Assembly: GCA_964551735.1 (NCBI GenBank)
Contig: CAZKEF010000001.1
Location: 62,001 to 126,000 of the forward strand
DNA length: 64,000 nucleotides
Origin: DAOUAT01 sp964551735
Lineage (GTDB): Bacteria > Chloroflexota > Anaerolineae > CG2-30-64-16
Direction of reading: 5' to 3'
The first letter of the stretch is position 1; every line of letters begins with the position of its first letter. This document shows, piece by piece, positions 34,600-42,727 of this stretch. The position numbers and the translations under genes are program-made. A model generated the notes under the pieces. That model made no database searches and was not told where the DNA came from. It worked only from the letters and a program-made list of their open reading frames with translations.

Positions 34600-36333
34600 A
34601 TGGCGACGGCCGCCGCACCAGGCCGCTTGATACGCACCCGACACGCGCTCCGGCCAGCAATGTGTGCCCAGGCTGCGGCCCGGCCGATGTGGCTGGCGCT
34701 GCTGACTGCGATCGCCCTGGCCGCTGCGGCGCTGCGTCTGGCCCCGTGGCTGGCCATCCGCCCCCTGCATCACGACGAGGCGCTCTACGGCACATGGGCG
34801 CGGCTGATTGCCTCCGGCCAGGACCCGTTCCTGCTGGTCCCGTGGGTTGACAAGCCGCCCCTCACCATCTACCTCATCGCGGGCAGCTTCCGACTGTTCG
34901 GCGTTTCAGAGCTGGCGCTGCGCCTACCCGGCATGGTCGCTGGCCTGCTGACCGTGTGGGCGACCTACGGCCTGGCGCTCAAGATGGACGTCGCAGCTTG
35001 CTGCGTGCAGGGCGCGGCGCCACGATGGATGAAAAGCCCGCGCTCCGGAATCGAGGCTGTGCGCAAGCCTCCCTTAAGGTCAGCCGGTTTCTCGCCCTGG
35101 GAGCTGGACCGGCTAAAACCCCGACTCCAGCCCCAGGCCGCGGCATTCTCAGGGCAGCGCGCCGCGCTGCTGGCCGCGGCGCTGGTCGCACTATCGCCGT
35201 TCGCCGTGCTGTTTGCCCCCACTGCCTTCACCGACCCCTGGCTGACCCTGTGGCTGGTTATTGCCGCGTGGGCTGCGCTATCTGAGCGGCCGCTGGTCGC
35301 CGGACTGGTTGCGGGCCTGGCGGTCGCCAGCAAACAGCAGGGCGTCCTGGTCATCCCCCTGGTGCTGGCGCTGCTGATCGCCCGCGGGGCGAACGTGCGC
35401 CGCACGTTGGGCCAGGTCGCGCTGGCTGTGTTAGGCTTCGCGCTGGTCTTCTGCCCGCTCACCTGGTGGGACAGCCTGCGCTGGCACAACCGGCCCTCCT
35501 TCTGGGAGCGCAGCCTGGACACCTACGGCGGCCTGGGTCTGGCGGCGCCCGCGGCCTGGTCCGGCCGGGCCGCCGCGTGGGCCGAGCCGTTGGGCTATCT
35601 CTTCGGGACGCCGGTCTTGAGCGCGTTGGTTCTGGGGCTGGCGTTATGGGGAGGCCTATCACGCGCACGGCCGCGCGCCATCTTAGCGCTGTACACTGCC
35701 GGCTACCTGCTGTTGCACGTCGTCGTCACCTTTCACCCCTGGGATCGGTACCTGCTGCCGATCTTGCCGCTGGTGTGCGTGCTGGCGGCGCAGGGCTGGC
35801 GCAGCGCCGTCGATGTAGCGCAATCCGCCGGATTGCGTTGGCAGCGCACGCCGCAATCCGGCGGATTCCGTTACAAACGCGGGCTGACCGCCGTTGCGCT
35901 GGCCGCGATTATCGGATATGCCGCCTGGCTCGGTGCGGCGGGCCGCATCCCGGTGGGCAGTGACTACGGCGCCTATCGCGGGGTTGACCGAGCCGCGGCC
36001 GCGCTGGCTGCGCTTCCGGCCGACGCTGTGATCTATCACCGGTCGCTGGGGTGGCACCTGGATTTCTACCTGTTCAACGCGCCGCAAGAGCGCCGCTGGT
36101 ATGATGGCGCGCAGAAACTGGCTGATGACGCGGGCCGCACCGCGAGCGCCGAGCCCGGCCGGCCGCAGTGGCTGGTGCTGCCCGCCTGGGAAACGCCGGC
36201 CGCCGAAGACCTGCGCGTGCTGTTAGCCACTCGCGACCTGCGGCTGGTGACAGAGCAGCAAGTCGTCCTGGCTGGCGGCCAGGTTGCGTTCACGCTCTAC
36301 CGGCTGGCGCCGCTGGCGGGAGGTGGCTCATGA
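34600..36333 (+). CDS. GT39/ArnT-like membrane glycosyltransferase carrying in-frame palindromic repeats
   Basis: A 577-residue polytopic protein. The first periplasmic loop after helix 1 is PLHHDEALYGTWARLI, with the catalytic-type acidic residue, followed by VDKPPLTIYLIAG, typical of lipid-linked-sugar transferases. Around residues 128-183, between GLALK and GQRAALLAAAL, an insertion of about 55 residues (MDVAACC to QPQAAAFS) replaces the usual short loop; it is encoded by palindromic element A copy 2 and its flanks. A second insertion (VDVAQSAGLRWQRTPQSGGFRYKRG) comes from element D. Both fall in loops between helices. The stop overlaps the next start (ATGA). Confidence 0.88.
   Translation: MATAAAPGRLIRTRHALRPAMCAQAAARPMWLALLTAIALAAAALRLAPWLAIRPLHHDEALYGTWARLIASGQDPFLLVPWVDKPPLTIYLIAGSFRLFGVSELALRLPGMVAGLLTVWATYGLALKMDVAACCVQGAAPRWMKSPRSGIEAVRKPPLRSAGFSPWELDRLKPRLQPQAAAFSGQRAALLAAALVALSPFAVLFAPTAFTDPWLTLWLVIAAWAALSERPLVAGLVAGLAVASKQQGVLVIPLVLALLIARGANVRRTLGQVALAVLGFALVFCPLTWWDSLRWHNRPSFWERSLDTYGGLGLAAPAAWSGRAAAWAEPLGYLFGTPVLSALVLGLALWGGLSRARPRAILALYTAGYLLLHVVVTFHPWDRYLLPILPLVCVLAAQGWRSAVDVAQSAGLRWQRTPQSGGFRYKRGLTAVALAAIIGYAAWLGAAGRIPVGSDYGAYRGVDRAAAALAALPADAVIYHRSLGWHLDFYLFNAPQERRWYDGAQKLADDAGRTASAEPGRPQWLVLPAWETPAAEDLRVLLATRDLRLVTEQQVVLAGGQVAFTLYRLAPLAGGGS
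35047..35128. repeat. Palindromic element, family A, copy 2 (82 bp), inside a coding region
   Basis: It begins GGAATCGAGGCTGTGCGC and ends ACCGGCTAAAACCCCGACTCC, with a central GGTCAGCCGG. The same length and order of elements occur at 37761-37842. It is translated in frame within the GT39-like gene. A further palindrome, CGCAGCTTGCTGCG, lies just upstream at about 34993-35006. Confidence 0.88.
35815..35874. repeat. Palindromic element, family D, inside a coding region
   Basis: CGCAATCCGCCGGATTGCG (35819-35837) and CGCAATCCGGCGGATTCCG (35852-35870) are each near-palindromes and are reverse complements of each other at 18 of 19 positions. The outer ends GTA/TAC also pair. It is read through by the GT39-like gene. 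Confidence 0.85.
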
Positions 36334-39300
36334 GCGTAGAAGACTCAGCCATCCGCGCCCGTCCGCGCTCGTCCGCGTCTCTGTTCCGCGACCTCCTGGC
36401 CTGGCTCGCCCTTGCCCTTGCGGCGTTGGCGGTCTGCTGGCCCCTGGGGCTGACCAACCGCATCCTGGCCGGGATCGACGCGTTTACCTACTTCCTCCCC
36501 TACTGGGACTACCGCATGACCGCGCTGCGGGCCGGGGAAATACCGCTGTGGAACCCCTACCTGTTCCTGGGCGTACCGTTCCTGGCTAACCCCCAGGCCG
36601 CGGTGCTCTACCCGCCCCACTGGCCGCTCTCATGGCTTACGTCCGAACAAGCGCTGGCCTGGTCCGCCATCCTGCACGCGTGGTTGGCCGGGGGGTTCAC
36701 CTACACGCTGGCGCGGCGCTCCTTTGGCCTCACCCGGCCGGCCGCGTGGCTCAGCGGCCTGATCTTCGGCCTGGGCGGGTTCACGCTGGCGCGAATCGAG
36801 AACATCAACCAGCTCAATGGCCTGGCCTGGCTGCCCGCGCTGTTGTGGCTTTACGATGAGGTGTTGCGGTCCCTTGCCCATAGCAGGGACCAGACGGTGC
36901 AGGAGAACACGGCGGAGCATCCTAATGCGCACACCAATTCAGCGCAGCACCCTGAGCGGAGGGCCGCAGCCCGGAGTCGAAGGGCGCGGAGCGGTCATCG
37001 GTTAAGGCCGCATCCTTCGACTGCGCCGGGGGCCCTACCCCGGCTCCGTTCAGGATGCTCGCTTGTCTTCAGAACAGATGCCTGGCAGCCGTGTCTCCGC
37101 TGGGCCGTCGCGCTGGCTGCCGTCATCGCCCTACAAACGCTGGCCGGCCACACGCAAACGACCTTCATCAACCTGGTCGGGCTGGGGTTGTACGCGCTGG
37201 CCTGCGTCCCGTGGCGCCACCTAAGCTGGACTGATTTGCTGAATCGCTGCGCGCCCCTGCTGGCGGTCATTCCCGCGCTGCTGCTGAGTGCGGCGCAATT
37301 GTTGCCCACCTTGGAACTTAACGGCCTGGGCCTGCGCACCGGCGGCCTACCCTTCCGCCAGGCGGTCAGCTTCTCGTTGCGGCCGCGGCTGCTGGCGCAG
37401 ACCTTCCTCCCACCGTTCGGAGGCGGCCTGGCCGAGGCGTTCGCCAGCGAGGGCTACGCGGAGTTCGCCGGCTACACCGGCATCGCCGCCCTGGCGCTGG
37501 CCGGGGTGGCGTTGTGGCGCGCCTCGGGCCTTCGAGGCACAGCAGGCGCGCCGCGCGTTCGTGGCCCACTGGTGCTGGCCGCGGCCGGCGTCTTCCTGGC
37601 GCTGGGCGCGTATAACCCGGTCTACTACCTGCTGTGGCGCGCCGTGCCCGGCTTTGACCTGTTTCGCGCGCCGGCTCGCTGGCTGGCCCTCTTCGCCCTG
37701 GGGATCGCGGTGCTGGCCGGCGCGGGGCTGGATGCGCTGCAAAAGAAAGCCAAACCAACCGGAATCGAGGCTGTGCGCCAGCCCCCTTTAGGGTCAGCCG
37801 GGTTCTCGCATCATGCGTCACACCGGCTAAAGCCTCGATTCCAGAACATCAGGCAGACAGTTCACCGGCGACACATCCTCTTTGCGCTGGCAGCACTTTT
37901 GCCTGGCCTGGCCCTCACAGCCATCCAGCACCCCCCCCCCTGGCCGACCCTGGCCGGGTGGGTCGCGGTCGCGGGGCTGACGGCCGGGCTGCTATGGGCG
38001 GCCAGACGTTGGCCCAGCCCGGCGCGCGGCAGCCTGATCTTGCTGGCGCTGATCGAGCTCTGGGCCGCCGGCCGCGCGCTCCCTTTCACGCAGGCCACCG
38101 CGCCCTTCGCGGCCAGCTTGCGCAACGCGCCGGCCGCGCTGCTGGCCGCGGCCGCCGACCAACCGCCCGCGGGCCGCGACCGTTTCCTCAGCCTCTCCGA
38201 CATCCGCTTCGACCCCGGTGACCTGGCCGAACTGCGCGCCTTGCAGGCTGACCGTCTGCCGGCCGAGGCCGTGGAGCGCATGGTGCGCGCGGCCAAACAG
38301 GTGGAAGTGATCGCGCCCAACCTGCCGCTCCGCTACCGCCTGCCCGCGGTGGACGGATACGACGGCGGTTTGCTGCCGTTAGGTCGTTACGTTGCGCTGC
38401 AAGGCCTCTTCCTGCCGGCCGATCAGCTGGTGCCTGACGGCCGCCTGCGGGAGCAGCTCCCGGCCGTGCCCGCCGACCGGCTGCTCGACCTGACCGGCGT
38501 CCGCTTCGTGATCACCGACAAACAGCGGGATCTGTGGGCCGACGACATCTACTACGACCTGGAGCTGCCCGCGCCCCTGGCGCCCGGCGCGACCCTGGCG
38601 CTTGACCTGGCCGGCTACCCCGCCTTTTCGGCCACCGCGCTAAGCATCGTGGCCAAGGCCCAGGGTCAGGCGGCCGACGGCACAGTGCTGGCCGAAATCG
38701 CTGTAACCGCGACTGATGGCAGCGTTGTGACCGTGTCTCTGGCCGCCGGCCCGCCAACTGGCCCAGACCCAGCCCCGGTGCGCCTGGCGCTGCTCCGCCC
38801 CGCCACTCCGATACGTATCGAGATACGCGCCTCAGCCGCAGGGACCGGCGTCACCGTGCACGGCCTGAGCCTGATTGACGAGCGCACCGGCGCGCACACC
38901 ACGGTCACCGTGTCCCCGCGCGGCGACCTCCGGCGCATCCACACCGGCGATGTCAAAGTCTACGAGCGCACCGCTGCGGCTGGCCGGGTCTGGATCACCC
39001 ACGGCGTCCAACCCGCCGCCGACGATGACACCGCGCTGACGCTCCTGGACGACCCGGCGTTCAATCCCCGCACCAGCACGGTTGTATCGGGCCATATCAC
39101 AGCCGCGCTGCCGGTCCCGGCCGGAGACGACGAGTCGGTCACCATCGTGGCTGCCGACGCGGAGCGGATCGTCCTGCGGGTGCAGGCGATCACGCCCGGG
39201 CTGCTGGTGTTGGCCGACACGTTCTACCCCGGCTGGGAGGCGACCGTTGACGGGCAGCCGGCGCCCATCCTGCGCGCCAACCTGCTGTTCCGCGCGGTAG

Positions 39301-39476
39301 CGCTGACACCGGGGGCGCACGAGGTGATCTTCACCTACCGGCCGCGGGTGTGGCGGCTGGGCGCGCTGATCAGCCTGGTCACGCTGGGACTGTTTGGGGC
39401 GGTATTGATGGCAACGACGGTGAAAACGCGGCGACACACTGTCAATCAGGATACCTGGCGCACGGGAAGGCAGTAA
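36330..39476 (+). CDS. YfhO-like large membrane protein carrying in-frame palindromic repeats
   Basis: A 1048-residue protein of the YfhO type (PF09586-like). ATG 36330 overlaps the previous stop; the open frame reaches 36168 but that part only shadows the upstream gene. Residues about 20-620 contain some 12-14 hydrophobic helices; the motif GIDAFTYFLPYWDYRMTALRAGEIPLWNPYLFLGVPFLAN is typical. The C-terminal external domain (about 640-1020) ends with FYPGWEATVDGQPAPILRANLLFRAV and a final helix. Two insertions (about residues 190-250 and 475-510) are encoded by palindromic elements B copy 2 and A copy 3. Homologues modify wall or lipid-linked glycans. Confidence 0.85.
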   Translation: MSVEDSAIRARPRSSASLFRDLLAWLALALAALAVCWPLGLTNRILAGIDAFTYFLPYWDYRMTALRAGEIPLWNPYLFLGVPFLANPQAAVLYPPHWPLSWLTSEQALAWSAILHAWLAGGFTYTLARRSFGLTRPAAWLSGLIFGLGGFTLARIENINQLNGLAWLPALLWLYDEVLRSLAHSRDQTVQENTAEHPNAHTNSAQHPERRAAARSRRARSGHRLRPHPSTAPGALPRLRSGCSLVFRTDAWQPCLRWAVALAAVIALQTLAGHTQTTFINLVGLGLYALACVPWRHLSWTDLLNRCAPLLAVIPALLLSAAQLLPTLELNGLGLRTGGLPFRQAVSFSLRPRLLAQTFLPPFGGGLAEAFASEGYAEFAGYTGIAALALAGVALWRASGLRGTAGAPRVRGPLVLAAAGVFLALGAYNPVYYLLWRAVPGFDLFRAPARWLALFALGIAVLAGAGLDALQKKAKPTGIEAVRQPPLGSAGFSHHASHRLKPRFQNIRQTVHRRHILFALAALLPGLALTAIQHPPPWPTLAGWVAVAGLTAGLLWAARRWPSPARGSLILLALIELWAAGRALPFTQATAPFAASLRNAPAALLAAAADQPPAGRDRFLSLSDIRFDPGDLAELRALQADRLPAEAVERMVRAAKQVEVIAPNLPLRYRLPAVDGYDGGLLPLGRYVALQGLFLPADQLVPDGRLREQLPAVPADRLLDLTGVRFVITDKQRDLWADDIYYDLELPAPLAPGATLALDLAGYPAFSATALSIVAKAQGQAADGTVLAEIAVTATDGSVVTVSLAAGPPTGPDPAPVRLALLRPATPIRIEIRASAAGTGVTVHGLSLIDERTGAHTTVTVSPRGDLRRIHTGDVKVYERTAAAGRVWITHGVQPAADDDTALTLLDDPAFNPRTSTVVSGHITAALPVPAGDDESVTIVAADAERIVLRVQAITPGLLVLADTFYPGWEATVDGQPAPILRANLLFRAVALTPGAHEVIFTYRPRVWRLGALISLVTLGLFGAVLMATTVKTRRHTVNQDTWRTGRQ
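36944..37060. repeat. Palindromic element, family B, copy 2, inside a coding region
   Basis: GCAGCACCCTGAGCG (36944-36958) opposes CGTTCAGGATGCTCG (37047-37061), and GGAGTCGAAGG (36973-36983) opposes CCTTCGACTGC (37014-37024). The core shares GCGGAGCGGT and the AAGGCCGCAYCCTTCGACTGC-type arm with the phnD-phnC copy. It adds an Arg/Pro/His-rich stretch to the YfhO-like protein. Confidence 0.82.
37761..37842. repeat. Palindromic element, family A, copy 3 (82 bp), inside a coding region
   Basis: It starts GGAATCGAGGCTGTGCGC and ends CACCGGCTAAAGCCTCGATTCC, the same length as copy 2. It is translated as TGIEAVRQPPLGSAGF and following residues in a loop of the YfhO-like protein. Confidence 0.9.
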
Positions 39477-39508
39477 GGGGCAAACAGCATCGTGCTCCGG
39501 TACGGCTT

Positions 39509-39538
39509 TTGACAAAAGCGCACAGCCTCAACTATGAT
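39509..39538 (+). promoter_or_regulatory. Strong promoter for the acyltransferase-like gene
   Basis: Consensus TTGACA (39509-39514), 18-bp spacer, TATGAT (39533-39538). The start codon lies 33 nt further on with AGGAGA between. Confidence 0.75.
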
Positions 39539-39571
39539 CTTAGAAGTGACACTCAACCTGAGGAGACCTCC

Positions 39572-40426
39572 ATGCAGGCCCCGAACCGCCAGCCGATCAC
39601 TGAAACAGCCATTTACGCGGGCTTCGATCCCATTTCCCGCCCGCTCCTAAAAATCTGGAAACACCTGACGGTTCGGGTTGATCCCAGGCCGGGCACACAA
39701 GCGGCCTTGGCCGCGCTGGATGCACACTTGACCACCGGGGATGCCGTGGTTTTCATTGACCATCACTATGCATTCGATGCCTTACCCCTGGCGTTGGGGC
39801 TCGGTCATGTCTTACAGCAGGTGACGGGTGTCCTCATTCCGTACGCGGCCCACCTGGACATGCGGGTTGATCCCCAGGGCTTCCCCTCACTGCGCTATCG
39901 GCTGCGCACGTGGGCGTTCCACCGGCTGGTGCGCGGGATCACGACGGGCACATCGGGCGTGCGGTTTCTGCCCATCGCCCGCGAGTTTGAGTTGAACAAT
40001 CCACGGCTCAAAGCGATCCTCGACCAATGGGATCCCGGCATCAACATACGCTATTTAAAAGTACTGGCCGAGATGTTCACCAAGAATCCTGCCGGATACG
40101 TATGCATGTTGGCGCCGATGGCGGGCCTAGCACTGCCCCACAAACCTGTGCTGCACCCACAGCTCTACCGCTCACTGGACATGGTGCAGGAACGCTATGA
40201 TCGCCCGCTACCTTTTTACTTTGTTGGCGCATATCCCCGTTGGAATGTTTACGCCAACTATTTCGCACCCCTGCTGGCCCGGCACATCATCGTCGCCCAG
40301 GATCGCTTCAGCCTGCCCCGGCGCGATTACGCGGCCGCCCTCACCGTTGTCGTGGAGCGCCTGCAAGCGCTGCGCCAGGACGCCGGCTTCACCCCGCCGG
40401 ACTACAGCCGTATCCAGCATAAGTGA
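39572..40426 (+). CDS. Putative PlsC-like acyltransferase
   Basis: A 284-residue protein; ATG 39572 follows AGGAGA at 39561-39566. Not a clear family match, but FIDHHYAFDALPLALG contains an H-x4-D motif like that of glycerolipid acyltransferases, in the expected place (about residue 65), and GYVCMLAPMAGLALPHK could correspond to the second, phosphate-binding block. There are no obvious membrane helices beyond short hydrophobic stretches. The strong promoter shows that it is transcribed separately from the glycan genes. Alternative: an uncharacterised lineage-specific protein. Confidence 0.45.
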   Translation: MQAPNRQPITETAIYAGFDPISRPLLKIWKHLTVRVDPRPGTQAALAALDAHLTTGDAVVFIDHHYAFDALPLALGLGHVLQQVTGVLIPYAAHLDMRVDPQGFPSLRYRLRTWAFHRLVRGITTGTSGVRFLPIAREFELNNPRLKAILDQWDPGINIRYLKVLAEMFTKNPAGYVCMLAPMAGLALPHKPVLHPQLYRSLDMVQERYDRPLPFYFVGAYPRWNVYANYFAPLLARHIIVAQDRFSLPRRDYAAALTVVVERLQALRQDAGFTPPDYSRIQHK

Positions 40427-40576
40427 CGCTCCCCTAGATCCGCCACGACCCTAGCTTCCTTTTGTCGGTGGAAACCCTATAGCTCTCCAGGGTCATTTCC
40501 TGGCGTTCCTCCAGGTCCCACCTCGTCACCGTGCGCCCGTACGCACGCTCGGCGTGACGAAAGACTGACTGAGATC

Positions 40577-40614
40577 AGGACGGCTTAGGGTTGTTGGCCA
40601 TAAGTCCGTCCTGT
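40577..40614. terminator. Stem-loop between convergent genes
   Basis: CAGGACGG (40577-40584) pairs with CCGTCCTG (40607-40614), extended by CTTA/TAAG with a one-base bulge. It lies between convergent genes. No long U-tract follows, so terminator function is tentative. The rest of the 211-bp spacer (40427-40637) shows nothing else recognisable. Confidence 0.45.
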
Positions 40615-40637
40615 TGAAGTGTCTAGCAGGGATCTTA

Positions 40638-42710
40638 TCAAGGGCTTAACCTGATCAGCCCGATATCAGCATAGTCAAGGCCTGTCTGAGCGTCTGACGA
40701 GGATGTGACCGACAAACGCGTGGCACCTTGATACAGACCAACGCGCAACAGCAAGGATGAACCAGTATAGGCGGCAGGCAAGATGATCTGCCTGGATTCA
40801 GCCACCAGGCGTCCGGCCTGCCACATGCTGGTAGGGTAAACGCGGTCGAACAACAAGTGATCGTCCTGCGCCACAATCGTGCCTGTCTGCGGATCGAGAA
40901 GATGCACAAAAACGCTGAAGTCACCTTCCGTGGGCGCGAGACTTTCCCAGAAGCACCTCAGGTTTAGGGTTTCCCATGACACTGAGTAATCGTAACCCCG
41001 GAAACGACCGACACCCTCAAACTCAACGAACACTCCGTGCTCCGGCCGGGTCGCGTCCAAAACGGTAGGCACGCGCGCATACAGCACTACTGCGCCACCA
41101 TCGGGGAGGTTGAACGTACGCGGCAGTTGGTGAAACTCTGACTCAGGCCGGGCCAGTTCTTGCATGATCTTCTCGATCTCCGCGTGACGGGCCAACCAGC
41201 CCCAATCTCCCGTCTTGTGGATCAGCACGTCAACTGTTTTCAGATCCGTATGACGGACCGTTCGAAGTGCTGCTGGGACCTGACGACGGCTCGCCTCGAA
41301 GCGCAAAGCGTGCTCTTCAAGGCCAGGCGCGTCCGGAATCGTCCCAATTTGAACCAACGCTCCGACACCCCGAGTCAGTTGTCCAACAGAGACCGCGTAG
41401 TCAAGTACCGATGCCAGCGGCCACGGTCGTGGATCAGGCGCAGCATAGCGGGTATCAACGTTCCAGGACTGGGCAGGATAGAAGAGCAGCAATGGCTCAC
41501 CCAATACAGTCACTGTGAAACGCTTATCTTGCAGAGGCCCTGGGAACGTGCCCAGGACTGCCTGGCTGACCATCACGATGCCCGTCAGCACTACTCCGAA
41601 CGCCCAGCGTTTTCCCAACAGCTCAGCCAAGCCCCAACCGATCAGCGCAGCAAGGGCAGGCAAGATGCCGGTAACGTGCTTCATATCCTGATTGTGGATA
41701 CTGGTGAAAACAAGGTACGCGGGAATAACTGAGCTGGTGAGGAACAGCAACGGCGGCCATAAGGCGTCATGGCTGGCGGTTGCGGGCTTCCGATGCCTGC
41801 GGTAAACGAACAGCAAACCTACCAGCGCTGCCAGCAACAGCAGGAATCCGGCCGGCGAAAGAACTGTGCCGACGACGGACAGGAAATAGGCCAGGAGGTT
41901 GCGCCAGTACCACGGGGCCGCCGGGCCATAAGCCGCTGCCTCGGCTCCCACTGCGGCATCGGCGGATCGCAGGAGCAGTGGGATAAGGTTCCAAAGGTAC
42001 CAGGTGCTTGCTGTAAGGGCCACGAGAGACCATCCCAGTGCGAAATGATAGAGGGGGTGCCAACGGAACAGCGAAATGCCAGCCGGCTTGCTTCGCCAAG
42101 CCCGCCCCAGCGTTATCAACCAAGGACCGACGACAAATACCCCGAAGAAGACTTTCGTCAAGAACCCCAGGCCGGTCAGCAGGCCGGCCGCTGCCGCCCA
42201 ACCTGCACGCTGAAAGCCATTAGAATGCCACAGCGCGAGCAGTGTTGCCGCCACAAACGCCACCATCACCAGTTCAACGAGCAGGATGTGCGTGAGGCCG
42301 ATGAGTACAGGGAAGCTGCCCACCGTGATGGCCGACATGATCCCCGACCGCGGGCTATGAAGGGCATTGCCCAACGCATAGCTAATCAGCAGTAGGACCG
42401 CTAAGGCCACAAGGTTCAACAACAACCCACTGCTGGCCGATACTCCCAACGCGGCAAAGAAAGGAACAACGAGTGTTGGCACCAACGAGGGCCGAGTACG
42501 ATCCAACAGAGACCAAGCGTTGAACCAGGCCTGCACGTTCCCTTGCTGTAGAGATTCAAGCTGCACTGCGCTCTGATAAAGGTACCACGCTTCATCCCAG
42601 TAAGGTGGTGTGCGGTCCACGTGAATCCACGCCGCAGCCAGCATGACCTGGATTGTGGTCACTACAGCAAGCAGCAAAAGCGTCACTTTAGTCGTCTCGC
42701 CGCGCATGTT
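40638..42710 (-). CDS. GT39-like membrane glycosyltransferase with C-terminal external domain
   Basis: A 690-residue protein; ATG 42710 (MRGETTKVTLLLLAV) follows GGGGAAG and is preferred to 42743. After helix 1 the loop DRTPPYWDEAWYLYQSAVQL carries the conserved acidic pair. About 11-12 helices span to residue 410. The last 270 residues form an external domain without helices, ending in a beta-rich segment (LNLRCFWESLAPTEGDFSVFVHLLDPQTG) seen on many bacterial GT39-like proteins. It would move a sugar from a lipid carrier to an envelope acceptor. It has no palindromic insertions, unlike its neighbours. Confidence 0.85.
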   Translation of the reverse strand, partial: NMRGETTKVTLLLLAVVTTIQVMLAAAWIHVDRTPPYWDEAWYLYQSAVQLESLQQGNVQAWFNAWSLLDRTRPSLVPTLVVPFFAALGVSASSGLLLNLVALAVLLLISYALGNALHSPRSGIMSAITVGSFPVLIGLTHILLVELVMVAFVAATLLALWHSNGFQRAGWAAAAGLLTGLGFLTKVFFGVFVVGPWLITLGRAWRSKPAGISLFRWHPLYHFALGWSLVALTASTWYLWNLIPLLLRSADAAVGAEAAAYGPAAPWYWRNLLAYFLSVVGTVLSPAGFLLLLAALVGLLFVYRRHRKPATASHDALWPPLLFLTSSVIPAYLVFTSIHNQDMKHVTGILPALAALIGWGLAELLGKRWAFGVVLTGIVMVSQAVLGTFPGPLQDKRFTVTVLGEPLLLFYPAQSWNVDTRYAAPDPRPWPLASVLDYAVSVGQLTRGVGALVQIGTIPDAPGLEEHALRFEASRRQVPAALRTVRHTDLKTVDVLIHKTGDWGWLARHAEIEKIMQELARPESEFHQLPRTFNLPDGGAVVLYARVPTVLDATRPEHGVFVEFEGVGRFRGYDYSVSWETLNLRCFWESLAPTEGDFSVFVHLLDPQTGTIVAQDDHLLFDRVYPTSMWQAGRLVAESRQIILPAAYTGSSLLLRVGLYQGATRLSVTSSSDAQTGLDYADIGLIRLSP

Positions 42711-42727
42711 ACTTCCCCTTTCACGTT

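Noticed and set aside
36168..36329. Earlier start for the YfhO-like protein
   Set aside because: This stretch only overlaps the 3' end of the GT39-like gene in another frame; ATG 36330 gives a normal start.
34600..39476. Sequencing errors or pseudogenes in the GT39-like and YfhO-like genes
   Set aside because: Despite repeat insertions both frames stay open, helices resume in frame after each insertion, and the genes overlap by ATGA, so they are treated as intact.
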